This document shows, piece by piece, positions 45,760-55,060 of a stretch of DNA of 64,000 nucleotides (positions are counted from its first letter, which is position 1; each line of letters starts with the position of its first letter). This DNA comes from CAIZQW01 sp942493055 (GTDB lineage: Bacteria > Verrucomicrobiota > Kiritimatiellia > RFP12 > UBA1067). The notes below the pieces were generated by a model. It was not told the DNA's origin. It saw nothing but the letters and a program-made list of their open reading frames with translations, and searched no databases. A program made the position numbers and the translations under genes. The stretch lies in contig OW818680.1 of the NCBI GenBank assembly GCA_942493055.1, forward strand, positions 868,001 to 932,000, given 5' to 3'.

Positions 45760-48264
45760 TCAGTCGCCTGGCAACACCTTCACACGGAAGAAAGCCGCAG
45801 GTGTTTCTACTGACACCTCTTCAGTCTGCGGGCCCTCCTGGGTAACGCCCTCCCATACTTGTTCCCAACCGCCGGTCACCAGATTGGTGCAAGACCGAAC
45901 CAGGCAAGGAACACCGGGGTAGGCGGACGTGAAGGTCAGCGTGACGAGGGGCGGCGCGGCGTCAATGGCCAGCAGCAGCAGTTCGCCGACAAGGAAGCGT
46001 CCGGTCGGCAAATCGCCCGGCGGATTCACCTGCCAGCGCTTTCCCGTCGCGAAACGTGTGCGCCACTGGGGCGGCGTGGAGATCCAGTTGGCAAAAGGGT
46101 TGAAGTCGAAGGAGGCACCGGTATTGATTCCGAATGTAAACGTCCAGGCGGTATCGCCCGCGATCAAACCGGGCGGGATATCGCCGGTAAAGATATCGTG
46201 GGGAGGTTCGAATGCGCCCGTGTCATCCAGCACGGCGATGTAGGCGTCCGGATTGAGGAGCGGACTCGCCTTGTCGCTTTGGAAGATATAGAGTTGGTCG
46301 CCTCCGATGTCAATCATGGGCCAGGAATAGTTTTGTGGCGCGAAGGTGCAAATGCGACCGCTGGACACCCAGACACAACCGTTCGACGCATCGCCACTGC
46401 GCACCAGCGTACCCGCCGGCAGCTCTTGGGTGCAGGCCATGGCGCACAGGCTTTCAAGACCGTCGGCGTCGCTGGGCATAGCCCCGAAAAAATGTCCGGC
46501 ATTGAAGGCCCCGTTGTCGGTGAAGTAGAGCACAGTGCCTGCCTGCAGGTTGGTGAGCGTGGCCATAACGAAGCGCGAACCGCCGCCGACCATCCCGAGT
46601 TTCTGCCACCCAGTGATGACCACAGCGCCCGGCTCCAACCATTGTCCCGGCTGGCGCGCGACCGTGACCTGTCCGGTTACGGCCTGTCCAATATCGTTGG
46701 TCGCGATGACCGTGAAGGCGTTGATACCGACGGTGAGCGGCACGTTCGTCGCCCAGGGGCTGACGACGGGCCAGTCGCCGCCGATGCCGCCGGGACCGCT
46801 CCACCTCAGCGCGCCGACGACGTTCTCATTGATTGTACCCGCCATCTGAAAAGTGTCGGTGGCGCTGCTGACGGCAACAAACCAACCGGGCGAATTTGTG
46901 ATGGTCAACGACGGCAGATTGTCGGAACGCGTGATCGTAACGCTATTGGAGGCAACTGCCCCCCACACGTTTGAACCGCTGACAGTCACAAGATTCGCGC
47001 CTACAGCGAGCGCGACGTTCACCGCCCATGCGCCTTCCGGACCGGGCGGCTGCGTGCCGCCGCCGCCGGAACTGTTTGTCCAACAGATATCCCCGACCAC
47101 ATTGCTGCTAAGGCCGCTGACCGTCAAGGCTGACACGCGGTATGGAACGTTGGTCGCAGGCGGCACCGGAGCAAGGATGGCGACAACGGCAGGCGCAGGC
47201 GTGTGCGTGGCGCGCAGGTACACGGTGTACGTGGCCTCGTCTTCGTCGTTGCAGGTGAGCACGAGACGCGCATCATCGAAGACACCATAGTTGCCACCTG
47301 GATTGAAGCGCACTTCGTACCCGCTCGTCGAAGCGCCCTGCGCGAGCAGGAAGTCGGTTCCGCCCGGTGTTACGAGTTGGAAGGCCCACGCATGACTTCC
47401 CTGTAACAGCACCGTCTTAACATGCAGACTGCTGAGTGCCTCGCCAGCCGTATTGTCAATGACCAAACTGCGTGCGACGGGTTCGCCAAGTTCCTGGAAG
47501 GAGCCAAAGTCGTAGGTGGAGCCACTGCTCTTTGGCGTGCCGCCAACAGCCAGTGCGATCTCCGGAAAGCGAACGTCCAGATCCAGTCGCGGACGGTAAC
47601 TCGCGTTGGCGCTCTGGCGGGAGTGGAAATCCGATATGTTGGTATCAAACTCCTCCCGCGCCAGTAAGAGCGTGATCTTTCCGTCAGGGTTCGTGGCACT
47701 GTAGCCGAAGGCCGGATTACGGCCGACACCCCAGCGCACAAAGTTCATAAGCTCCGAGCCAAAGCTTACGGCGTTATCCTTGGGCGGACCGTTCTGCGTG
47801 TCCAGATGTTTAGCACCAAAGTCGGTGTTAGGGTACTGGTACGCACCCCAATAGCGGTCAGGCCAATTGGCATCGGACTGGGAGGTCACTGACTCATCCC
47901 AGCGGGAGTCGTCATTGTTGGCGGTATCAGTCAGTCCGTAGAGACGGAAGTTCCAGGCATCGCATAGCGTGTCGTAGGCATAGAGCGTGAAACTGGCTGT
48001 GTGTATGTACTGGTCAGTCAGGTTGCGTCCGTTGAATGCTGTTAGATCGAAGAGGAAAAGCGCCTTCCGGTTGTTCACGTGGGCTGCTTCATAGGCCTTG
48101 ACAGCAACCGAAGCGTCGGTCTGCTGCTCGACGGCAGTCCCACCCTGTCCATTCAGATCCTGCTGAGCCACGGCTGAAAGTGATGTAGCCCGACAGATAC
48201 TTCCCCCAGCCGTCCAGAGAACAACCACGACCCATGCCCACCCGTCCAATTGTTTCATACGCAT
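45760..48264 (-). CDS. Large secreted modular protein (DNRLRE-like, Ig-like repeats, shared C-terminal domain)
   Basis: I chose the ATG at 48264, six bases after TGGAGG; an ATG at 48282 overlaps that ribosome site. The 834-residue protein has a signal peptide (GGSICRATS near residue 25). Residues about 30-230 look like a DNRLRE-type carbohydrate-binding beta-sandwich (VKAYEAAHVNNRKALFLFDL). A beta domain with GSTYDFGSFQELGEPV comes next, then two or three Ig-like repeats (AWAVNVALAVGANLVTVSG). A module with VLYFTDNGAFNAGHFF follows. The end, CLVRSCTNLVTGGWEQVWEG...AAFFRVKVLP, resembles that of the giant RCC1 protein. It is probably exported and surface-associated; no enzymatic motif is recognised. 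It is divergent from the CotH gene. Confidence 0.82.
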   Translation of the reverse strand: MRMKQLDGWAWVVVVLWTAGGSICRATSLSAVAQQDLNGQGGTAVEQQTDASVAVKAYEAAHVNNRKALFLFDLTAFNGRNLTDQYIHTASFTLYAYDTLCDAWNFRLYGLTDTANNDDSRWDESVTSQSDANWPDRYWGAYQYPNTDFGAKHLDTQNGPPKDNAVSFGSELMNFVRWGVGRNPAFGYSATNPDGKITLLLAREEFDTNISDFHSRQSANASYRPRLDLDVRFPEIALAVGGTPKSSGSTYDFGSFQELGEPVARSLVIDNTAGEALSSLHVKTVLLQGSHAWAFQLVTPGGTDFLLAQGASTSGYEVRFNPGGNYGVFDDARLVLTCNDEDEATYTVYLRATHTPAPAVVAILAPVPPATNVPYRVSALTVSGLSSNVVGDICWTNSSGGGGTQPPGPEGAWAVNVALAVGANLVTVSGSNVWGAVASNSVTITRSDNLPSLTITNSPGWFVAVSSATDTFQMAGTINENVVGALRWSGPGGIGGDWPVVSPWATNVPLTVGINAFTVIATNDIGQAVTGQVTVARQPGQWLEPGAVVITGWQKLGMVGGGSRFVMATLTNLQAGTVLYFTDNGAFNAGHFFGAMPSDADGLESLCAMACTQELPAGTLVRSGDASNGCVWVSSGRICTFAPQNYSWPMIDIGGDQLYIFQSDKASPLLNPDAYIAVLDDTGAFEPPHDIFTGDIPPGLIAGDTAWTFTFGINTGASFDFNPFANWISTPPQWRTRFATGKRWQVNPPGDLPTGRFLVGELLLLAIDAAPPLVTLTFTSAYPGVPCLVRSCTNLVTGGWEQVWEGVTQEGPQTEEVSVETPAAFFRVKVLPGD

Positions 48265-48316
48265 AATACACCTCCAATGCACATAAAAATATTGAACACT
48301 TCATCAATCTAAAAGA

Positions 48317-48345
48317 AGTATGGCAGAATTACTATTATGGGACAA
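48317..48345 (-). promoter_or_regulatory. Putative promoter of the DNRLRE-like gene
   Basis: Complement -35 TTGTCC (48340-48345) and -10 CATACT (48317-48322), 17-nt spacer, about 50 nt upstream of the start. Confidence 0.45.
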
Positions 48346-48404
48346 GAAATAATTATGGTCTTGTTACAAGGGGTCTTTTGTTTCTGTTTTTACACGCTTT
48401 CCCA

Positions 48405-48433
48405 TTGTCTTCATCCCCACTTCAGTTTATACT
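48405..48433 (+). promoter_or_regulatory. Putative promoter of the CotH-family gene
   Basis: TTGTCT (48405-48410) and TATACT (48428-48433) with a 17-nt spacer; a GCGCT/AGCGC inverted repeat follows in the leader (about 48447-48466). Confidence 0.5.
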
Positions 48434-48484
48434 ATTAGGTCAAATTGCGCTTTTTTTAGCAAGCGCTTTAGGTTATTTATTTGA

Positions 48485-51400
48485 ATGAAGATATCCATGT
48501 ACAAGCTATTCTTGCGAGGGCTCTTGCTCATGAGCCCCTTGTACATGCATGCTCAGATTCTGATGACCGAGTTGATGGCTGACAACGCCTCTACGCTGCA
48601 AGACCAGTTTGGCGAGTATTCGGATTGGGTGGAGCTGTGCAACACCTCCTCTGTCCCGGTCAATCTCGAGGGCTGGGTGGTGGCGGACAAAAGCAATAAA
48701 AGCAACACCGACGCTTTCACCTTTCCCTCGTATCTCTTACAGCCAAGCGCCTATATCTTCGTTTTTGCATCAGGCACTGAGCGTAAGGTTGCCGGCGAAC
48801 CCTTCCACGCGAAGTTCAAGCTGAGTAAGGGAGGCGAGTCTATTTATCTTTTTTCACCCAGTTCCAGTACGGCTATTCAATCGATCACGTTCGGAGCGCA
48901 ATACACGGATTACTCCTATGGTGTCATCAATCCGTTTCGCAGCCGGGTGATCATCACAAACAGTACCCCTTTTAAAGTTGCGCTCCCCCGTGATCCCGTC
49001 TCTTGGGATGGCTGGGCTGGAAGTGTCACCAACAGCGTAACCTATTCGGACACAGCATGGCGCAATGCCACGAACAGCGTTGGGGCTCTGGGCGAATGGA
49101 GCGAGGTAGATGGCCTCTCCCTTCGTTATGACTTCAGCGTTGCCAACATCACGAATATTGTTAGCGAAGGCCCATCAGGAACCAGTTACACGGGCGTGTT
49201 TAACACCGTCATAGGTTCCTGGCAAACCAGTTCAACCGACAACCAGAGTGCCACCCGTGCAGGCATCCTGCGCTTCAACGGCGCCGAAAATGTGGCCGGT
49301 TTCCGTGTGCCGCAAGCATCTGCCATGGGGCTGTCGAACACCGTGGTCACCTTCACCTTCTGGATGCGCTCGGCTGGCCGTGTTCCCGGCGGACGGACAG
49401 GTCCGGAATGTTTGGTGGATGTGCGTTCCCATCCGACGTATAAAAATGGCAACACCATCGGGCTGGACGCATCCGGGCGCATCGTCGCCCAACCCCGCAA
49501 CGAATCAGGGACATCAGGTGCAATGGTGACGAACACCTGTTCCTACGTCGTTAATGATGGCGCCTGGCATCATGTCGCTGTCGTGCAGGGACAACGGACG
49601 ACGAAGGCCATGACCTTCTACATTGACGGCATTTATTGCGGCAGTTTTCCGACATCCCTGGAATGGAGTTTCAATGCGCTCATTCCTATCACGTTGGGCG
49701 GATTGAAAAACACCGAATCAGGATATTGGCACGGCTTCAACGGCGACCTCGACGACTTCCGCATCTACCCCCGCGCACTTTCAGAAGCAGAGGTGGGGCA
49801 AGTGATGCGCAACGAAACGCAACCCAGCACCCCTCACGCCATACGCGTCATCGCCCAAGATGCTTTAGCCCTCTACTATCCCTTCACCAATGCCCCTGTC
49901 AACAACGTGATTGTGGATGTCTCAGGAAACAACTACATCGCAACGAACACCGCAGCCGCCTGGTCAGGGGCAATCACGGATGGCATGGCAACGGTCCGTT
50001 CTGGCGTGATGTCCTTCAACGCCAACAAGATCAGGATACCGACCTCAACCAACACGACACCCCTGCTCTATTCTCAAAAAGGGACGATCATGTTCTGGAT
50101 GCGTTCCTCTGTGGTCGGGACCGGCACTGGAAATGAAGCCGCCATGCTGGTTGATCGCCGGACAACAAAAGGGTATGTCATTACACAGCACACCACAGGG
50201 AAGATTTTTATTCAACCGACAGGCGCGGGCCTCCCCCCCTCGTTTTACAGCACCCGAAATATCACCGACGGCTATTGGCACCACATCGCCGTCACCTACG
50301 ACCAGACCGCCTCCGGCTATGTCCGTCTCTTCATCGACGGCACAGAGGATGCCAGCAGCTTGGCGACAGCGGCCTGGTCCTGGCTTGAAGGCGTCGCGAT
50401 TGAACTCGGACAGTCCCATGATGGGTACTGGAAAAAATTCAAAGGGGACATGGATGATTTTCGCATCTACTCGCGCGCGCTTGCGTCTTCAGAAGTCACC
50501 ACCATCGCCTCCAACGCGGAGCGTCCCTTAACAGAGGCAGACTTCACGACGCTCCTGCCTTTGCCGCTCGCGGACAACAGCTTCTTTGCACGCTACGCCT
50601 TCACCGTCGACCGCCCTGGGAATTGCAAGCTCCTGACCGTCAACACACGCTTTCAGGACGGCTTTGCCCTCTTCCTCAACGGGACACCTTTGAGCCTGTG
50701 GAATGCGCCGGAGCCAGAGCTTCTGGATCGTTTCAGCATCGCCACAGGAGGCTATTCGATCTTCAACCCGTCGTTCCCGATCGAGATCGGACTCACGACC
50801 AATCTCTTGCGTCAAGGCGTGAACACCTTAGCTTTTCAGATGTTGCGTCAAAGCGGCGTTCAGGCAGACATCTATCTCCAGACGACGGCAACACTCCTTG
50901 AAGATGATTCCGGGGATCTCATCGCGGGCTATTTGGCTCCTGCGTCACCTGGGGAAGAAAACCCGATCTCCAGCCTGATTACAGGTCCGCAGGTGACCTC
51001 CCTGACCCATGCCCCTCAGGTGCCAACGGCCGGGCAGACAGTGACCGTGACCCTCCAGACCACTGACTTCGCACTCGAAACGGCCTCCTCCGCAACGCTC
51101 TATTATCGGCGTGTCTTTGAGTCGGAGACTAACTTCCCCATGACCTGCATCAGCAACACGCCTCCCACACGTATCTGGCAAGCCACTATTCCAGCCTCCA
51201 TGCTTCCGACACCCGAGAACTTCTGGCGGTACTACGTAAAAGTGACGGATACCGCAGGCGGCATCACCCGCTATCCTGCGTATGGCGACCAGCTCACCGA
51301 GCCTGAATATCAAGGCTCTATTACGGCACCTGTAACACTGGAAAGCACACTCCCCATTTTCCGTCTCTTTCTGAGCGACCCCAACCTGTCTGCCATGGAT

Positions 51401-53539
51401 CTTCAGTACAGTGGAAGCGGTCTCGGCGCGCGTTGCGCGGTCTTCTACAACGACACCCTCTACGACAATGTCCGCATCGACGTGCGCGGGAACACGACGG
51501 CCAGCTTCAAGAAAAAATCCCATTCGCTCAAGTTCAACAAGGGGTACGCGCTCGACTACAGCCCTGACATGCCGAAGATCCGCCGAACCTCATTTATTGC
51601 AGAGTACCCGGATCCCTCCTACGTCCGACAGAGCATGAGCTTCTGGCTCATGCGCCAGGCCGGCATGACCTCCCCCTTCCACTATCCAGCTCACCTGCGG
51701 CTGAACGGGGCCTTCTATCAACTGGCCTTCCACTCCGACCGCATTTCCGACGAGATGACGGAACGGTTCGGCTATGACCCGCTCGGCGACCTCTACAAGT
51801 GCGTCGGCTGCTTCCGTCCAGACTTCTTCTCGACAGGCGGCTTCGAGAAAATCGCGCCAGACGTATGGGAAAACGGAATGCCAAACCGGGACATCATCTG
51901 CTCCAACTATCTCAATTTTGCAAGAACGATCCAGCCCTCTGTAACCCAGCCCCAGCGCAGGGTTAACCTCTTGGATCAGATGGACTGGACCACGCTGATC
52001 AACTACATGGCAGTCGCACATCTGGTTCAGGAATCGGATAACGTGTGGGCAAACTTCTGCACCTACTTTGATGCGCCGAATACGCGCCGTTGGAAGGCCT
52101 TCTCCTACGATATGAACCTCTCTTGGGGCGGTTACTACGAGCCGTCATCCGCTGGCGAATATGGCGCAAATGATGCACGAAAGAGCCACCCCCTCTACGG
52201 CGGTGCTGCGATAACGGATGGCAACCCCAACTACAATTATTTGTTTGACGCCATTTTTGCAGACCCCGAACTCCGCTCCGTCTACCTCCGGCGCCTGCGG
52301 ACGATCATGGACACGATCTACCAATCGAATGACGTGCCCCTGTCCGAGCGGATTATTGAAACTGAAATTTCGCGGCTCTCGAATTCGATGTCAGCAGATG
52401 CCCTTGCTGACCGCGCAAAGTGGGGCTGGCCGACCAGCCTTGCCAACTGGAGCTGGTCAGGCCAGCAACCGACTCCCGTCCAAGGCGTCCAGATGCTCTA
52501 TGATGGCTTCCTGACGCCCCACCGTAACCATTATTTCGGCACGCACTGCGTCACCAATACGGCAAAAACCATCGGATACGGAACCGCCTACAATGCAGGA
52601 ATTCCCACAGCCCAGTCCGATAACATCGTCATCCGATTCGGTGCGTATGAGGCCTGCCCGGCCTCCTGCAACCAGGAACATGAGTACCTCGCGTTTTCAA
52701 ACACCAATGCCACGCCCGTCGATATCAGCGGCTGGCAGCTCACGGGCGGCGTCACCTACACCTTCCCGCCGGCCACCGTCATCCCTGCGGCCGCCTCGCC
52801 CGCGTCTCCGGGAACCCTCATCCTCGCCAGTTCCTTCCAGGGCTTTGACACCCGAACCAACTCACCCAAGCGCGGTGAGGGCCGTTACGTGGTGGCCGGG
52901 TACTCGGGCAAGCTCTCCCTGCGCGGCGAGAGCCTTTCCCTTGTGAACACAACAGGTGGCACGGTTGACACCCTTCAGACGCTTGTGAACCCGTCTCCCG
53001 CACAAGAGTATCTGCGCGTTGCAGAGATCATGTACAATCCACCAGTCACACAGGATCGCGAATTCATCAAGCTGGTGAACATCTCCTCGTCCACACCTGT
53101 CCCCCTGGCTGGCGTGGCCTTCACGGACGGGATCACCTACACCTTCCCGACCAATACCCCTGCCCTTGCACCCGGCGCAGCAATTATCCTTGCGAAGGAG
53201 GCTTCGGACTTTGCCGCGCTCTATGGCTTCACACCTGCCCACATCTTCACCGGCAGCCTCAACAGTTCAGGCGAGTTGCTGCGCCTGCTGGATGCCCTCG
53301 GCGAGAAGATCCAGGATGTCGAATATAAAGATTGGTATGTTTCAGCCAATGGCCTTGGCGCCTCCATCATGGCCAAGGACCTGCTCACAACTCCCTACAA
53401 CGGCTTTAGTGTGGCCTCGGCCTGGTATCCCTCTGCCCTTGAAAACGGGGCGCCCGGAGCAGCCACCAATCCGCCGCCCTTCACCTCGACCGTCATTGTC
53501 AACCGAATTGCTCACGCATACCGACGAGCCGGAGGTTGA
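48485..53539 (+). CDS. Giant secreted lamin-tail / LamG / CotH-kinase-like protein, frameshifted near its end
   Basis: The readable frame gives 1,684 residues. In order: signal peptide (to about 23, PLYMHA), lamin-tail domain (about 25-140, WVELCNTSSVPVNLEGWVVADK), two LamG/concanavalin-like domains (about 220-440 and 465-680, each with DDFRIYPRAL-type endings), a beta region (about 700-950), a CotH-like domain (about 960-1345; RIDVRGNTTASFKKKSHSLKF and WKAFSYDMNLSWGG), and two more lamin-tail domains (about 1395-1460 and 1510-1615). CotH proteins include protein kinases of spore coats; here the role is probably at the cell surface. The frame breaks near 53503: an extra C in AACCGAATTG leads to a stop, while a further lamin-tail domain continues in the next frame to 54410. 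Confidence 0.85.
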   Translation: MKISMYKLFLRGLLLMSPLYMHAQILMTELMADNASTLQDQFGEYSDWVELCNTSSVPVNLEGWVVADKSNKSNTDAFTFPSYLLQPSAYIFVFASGTERKVAGEPFHAKFKLSKGGESIYLFSPSSSTAIQSITFGAQYTDYSYGVINPFRSRVIITNSTPFKVALPRDPVSWDGWAGSVTNSVTYSDTAWRNATNSVGALGEWSEVDGLSLRYDFSVANITNIVSEGPSGTSYTGVFNTVIGSWQTSSTDNQSATRAGILRFNGAENVAGFRVPQASAMGLSNTVVTFTFWMRSAGRVPGGRTGPECLVDVRSHPTYKNGNTIGLDASGRIVAQPRNESGTSGAMVTNTCSYVVNDGAWHHVAVVQGQRTTKAMTFYIDGIYCGSFPTSLEWSFNALIPITLGGLKNTESGYWHGFNGDLDDFRIYPRALSEAEVGQVMRNETQPSTPHAIRVIAQDALALYYPFTNAPVNNVIVDVSGNNYIATNTAAAWSGAITDGMATVRSGVMSFNANKIRIPTSTNTTPLLYSQKGTIMFWMRSSVVGTGTGNEAAMLVDRRTTKGYVITQHTTGKIFIQPTGAGLPPSFYSTRNITDGYWHHIAVTYDQTASGYVRLFIDGTEDASSLATAAWSWLEGVAIELGQSHDGYWKKFKGDMDDFRIYSRALASSEVTTIASNAERPLTEADFTTLLPLPLADNSFFARYAFTVDRPGNCKLLTVNTRFQDGFALFLNGTPLSLWNAPEPELLDRFSIATGGYSIFNPSFPIEIGLTTNLLRQGVNTLAFQMLRQSGVQADIYLQTTATLLEDDSGDLIAGYLAPASPGEENPISSLITGPQVTSLTHAPQVPTAGQTVTVTLQTTDFALETASSATLYYRRVFESETNFPMTCISNTPPTRIWQATIPASMLPTPENFWRYYVKVTDTAGGITRYPAYGDQLTEPEYQGSITAPVTLESTLPIFRLFLSDPNLSAMDLQYSGSGLGARCAVFYNDTLYDNVRIDVRGNTTASFKKKSHSLKFNKGYALDYSPDMPKIRRTSFIAEYPDPSYVRQSMSFWLMRQAGMTSPFHYPAHLRLNGAFYQLAFHSDRISDEMTERFGYDPLGDLYKCVGCFRPDFFSTGGFEKIAPDVWENGMPNRDIICSNYLNFARTIQPSVTQPQRRVNLLDQMDWTTLINYMAVAHLVQESDNVWANFCTYFDAPNTRRWKAFSYDMNLSWGGYYEPSSAGEYGANDARKSHPLYGGAAITDGNPNYNYLFDAIFADPELRSVYLRRLRTIMDTIYQSNDVPLSERIIETEISRLSNSMSADALADRAKWGWPTSLANWSWSGQQPTPVQGVQMLYDGFLTPHRNHYFGTHCVTNTAKTIGYGTAYNAGIPTAQSDNIVIRFGAYEACPASCNQEHEYLAFSNTNATPVDISGWQLTGGVTYTFPPATVIPAAASPASPGTLILASSFQGFDTRTNSPKRGEGRYVVAGYSGKLSLRGESLSLVNTTGGTVDTLQTLVNPSPAQEYLRVAEIMYNPPVTQDREFIKLVNISSSTPVPLAGVAFTDGITYTFPTNTPALAPGAAIILAKEASDFAALYGFTPAHIFTGSLNSSGELLRLLDALGEKIQDVEYKDWYVSANGLGASIMAKDLLTTPYNGFSVASAWYPSALENGAPGAATNPPPFTSTVIVNRIAHAYRRAGG

Positions 53540-54410
53540 CACGGTTGAGCTTTATAACAGCGGCGACGAGGCTGTGGACATCTCGGGCTGGTTTCTCTCA
53601 GACAAGAGCACGGAACTCAACCGCTTCACCATTCCGGGCGGGACCGTGCTTTTGGCAAAGGGGTATCAGCTCTTCACGACGCTCGACTGGAGCAGCGCCT
53701 TTGAATTCAACTCCGAGGGCGGCGAAGGGGTCTACCTCGCTTCGGCCTCGGCCAGCGGGTTCCTCACTGGATATCAGCACGGCTTTGAATTTGAAGCGAC
53801 GCCGAATGGCGTGACCTTGGGGCGTCATCTCACGAGCGAGGGCAAAGAATACTTCCCAATGCAAGCCGCTCCCTCGCTGGGTTCGTCCAATGCAGGTCCC
53901 TGGGTTGGACCGTTGATCATCTCGCAAATCGACTGGCACGCAGCCGCGCCCTTTATTGAAATCATGAATGTCGGAGTGCGCGGAGCGCCCTCGCCGGTCC
54001 GAACGCCCTACGGGGACATCACCGAGCCTGATGGCGCCATCCTCCTGGACAACGTCCGCATCGACGGGGACATCACCTATTCATTTCCTGCGGGCAGCCG
54101 CCTCGCGCTCAACGAGCGCTTGGTCATCACGGCCGGCCAATACACCGGGACGATCTCCACAAACGGGACAAAAGAGATTCGCCTCCTGCTGCCGGACACG
54201 CAGAACCTGGAGGGCGGCTATCCGCTCTGCCTGGCCGAGACGCTCAGCCTCAAGACCGTTGCGCCGTGGCCCTTGACTGCTGGCACGACCAACGCCCTTC
54301 ACCGCCGCACACAGCGCTTCGCTGCCGACCCCAATGCCTGGTTCGCAGCAGCCCCATGCCCTGGACAGGAATCCAACGCCGAAAAGGCAACGATCCTGCT
54401 CTTTCGCTAG
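53507..54410 (+). pseudogene. Displaced C-terminal part of the CotH-family protein (after frameshift)
   Basis: The +1 frame from about 53507 reads LLTHTDEPEVDTVELYNSGD, a lamin-tail start that joins smoothly to TSTVIVN of the upstream frame if one C at 53503/53504 is removed. The rest is one lamin-tail domain (ISGWFLSDKSTELNRFTIPG) and a beta-rich end (NAWFAAAPCPGQE). Deleting one base makes 48485-54410 exactly 1,975 codons including the stop. There is no start codon with a ribosome site near the junction, so this is not an independent gene. Sequencing error, true mutation or programmed shift cannot be told apart here. Confidence 0.8.
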
Positions 54411-54440
54411 AGCCTGTCCAGAAACGGGGTCGCCGATTTT

Positions 54441-54515
54441 TTGACAGGATTTACAGGATTTGCAGGATTGCCTCTAACTTGAGCGTTAAGAGTTGGGCGT
54501 TGAGCGTTTAAACTT
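54441..54515. repeat. ACAGGATTT and GAGCGTT word repeats
   Basis: GACAGGATTT-ACAGGATTT-GCAGGATT in tandem, then GAGCGTTAAGAGTTGGGCGTTGAGCGTT, the same words as at 19074-19132. The rest of the 328-nt gap up to 54739 shows no gene, apart from a small GGAG...CTCC hairpin near 54683. Confidence 0.6.
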
Positions 54516-54738
54516 TTAATTCAAGAAGTTACTCCCTCGTTTATTCCCGGTACTCCGCACGGGGGGGTTCACCTGCGCACATACAGCAGACGCGCCCCAT
54601 CAACATTTCCGCTTGCGCTGAAATCCGAACCATCCTATACTTCCAAATGACGCTAATCGTTCAACGGCAGAGGATGGAAAGAGGAGAGTCCTCCTACAGC
54701 AACGGCATACCGACGGCCAAAACGGAGTGAATCGCTCA

Positions 54739-55005
54739 ATGCAGTATACCGACAAAGATCGTGGCGCGAATGTTCGTCGCAACCTCCGTCACTGGAGGAA
54801 ACCCCTAATCCTGATGACCACAGGCTGGTTTGTGCTTACCCTTGCGGTGAGCGCAGGCGCGATAATCTACGCACATGAGCATCACTTCAGCCAGAGGCGC
54901 GTCAAGATGCTCGGCGAGAGTTGCGGAATGATCTTAACCGCCTTGCTTGTTATAGCCTGGCTGATCGTATTTGTAATGGCAGACCGCAAAAAAATAAATA
55001 AATAA
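54739..55005 (+). CDS. Small two-span membrane protein of unknown function
   Basis: An 88-residue product from the ATG at 54739, with GGAG at 54724-54727; a GTG at 54727 is the alternative. It has a basic N-terminus (RRNLRHWRKP), a membrane segment at about 25-45 (LILMTTGWFVLTLAVSAGAI), a short His-rich loop (YAHEHHFSQRR), and a second segment at about 62-80 (MILTALLVIAWLIVFVMA), with a Lys-rich tail. I do not recognise a family. It precedes adk by about 55 nt, but adk has its own promoter. Confidence 0.6.
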   Translation: MQYTDKDRGANVRRNLRHWRKPLILMTTGWFVLTLAVSAGAIIYAHEHHFSQRRVKMLGESCGMILTALLVIAWLIVFVMADRKKINK

Positions 55006-55018
55006 ATATTTTTTCGAG

Positions 55019-55048
55019 TTGCACTTTGGCACCAACATTTGCTATATT
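55019..55048 (+). promoter_or_regulatory. Putative adk promoter giving a nearly leaderless transcript
   Basis: TTGCAC (55019-55024) and TATATT (55043-55048), 18-nt spacer. A start about 7 nt after the -10 would leave only about six bases before the ATG at 55061. Confidence 0.45.
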
Positions 55049-55060
55049 TATTAACTCTTC

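Noticed and set aside
53166..54410. Independent 414-codon gene overlapping the CotH gene
   Set aside because: The segment before about 53507 is a shadow frame; the real part continues the CotH protein's lamin-tail domain after a one-base shift.
54411..54738. tRNA or other structured RNA gene in the long gaps
   Set aside because: No cloverleaf, T-loop word (GGTTCGAATCC type) or known RNA signature was found in this or the other gaps over 300 nt.
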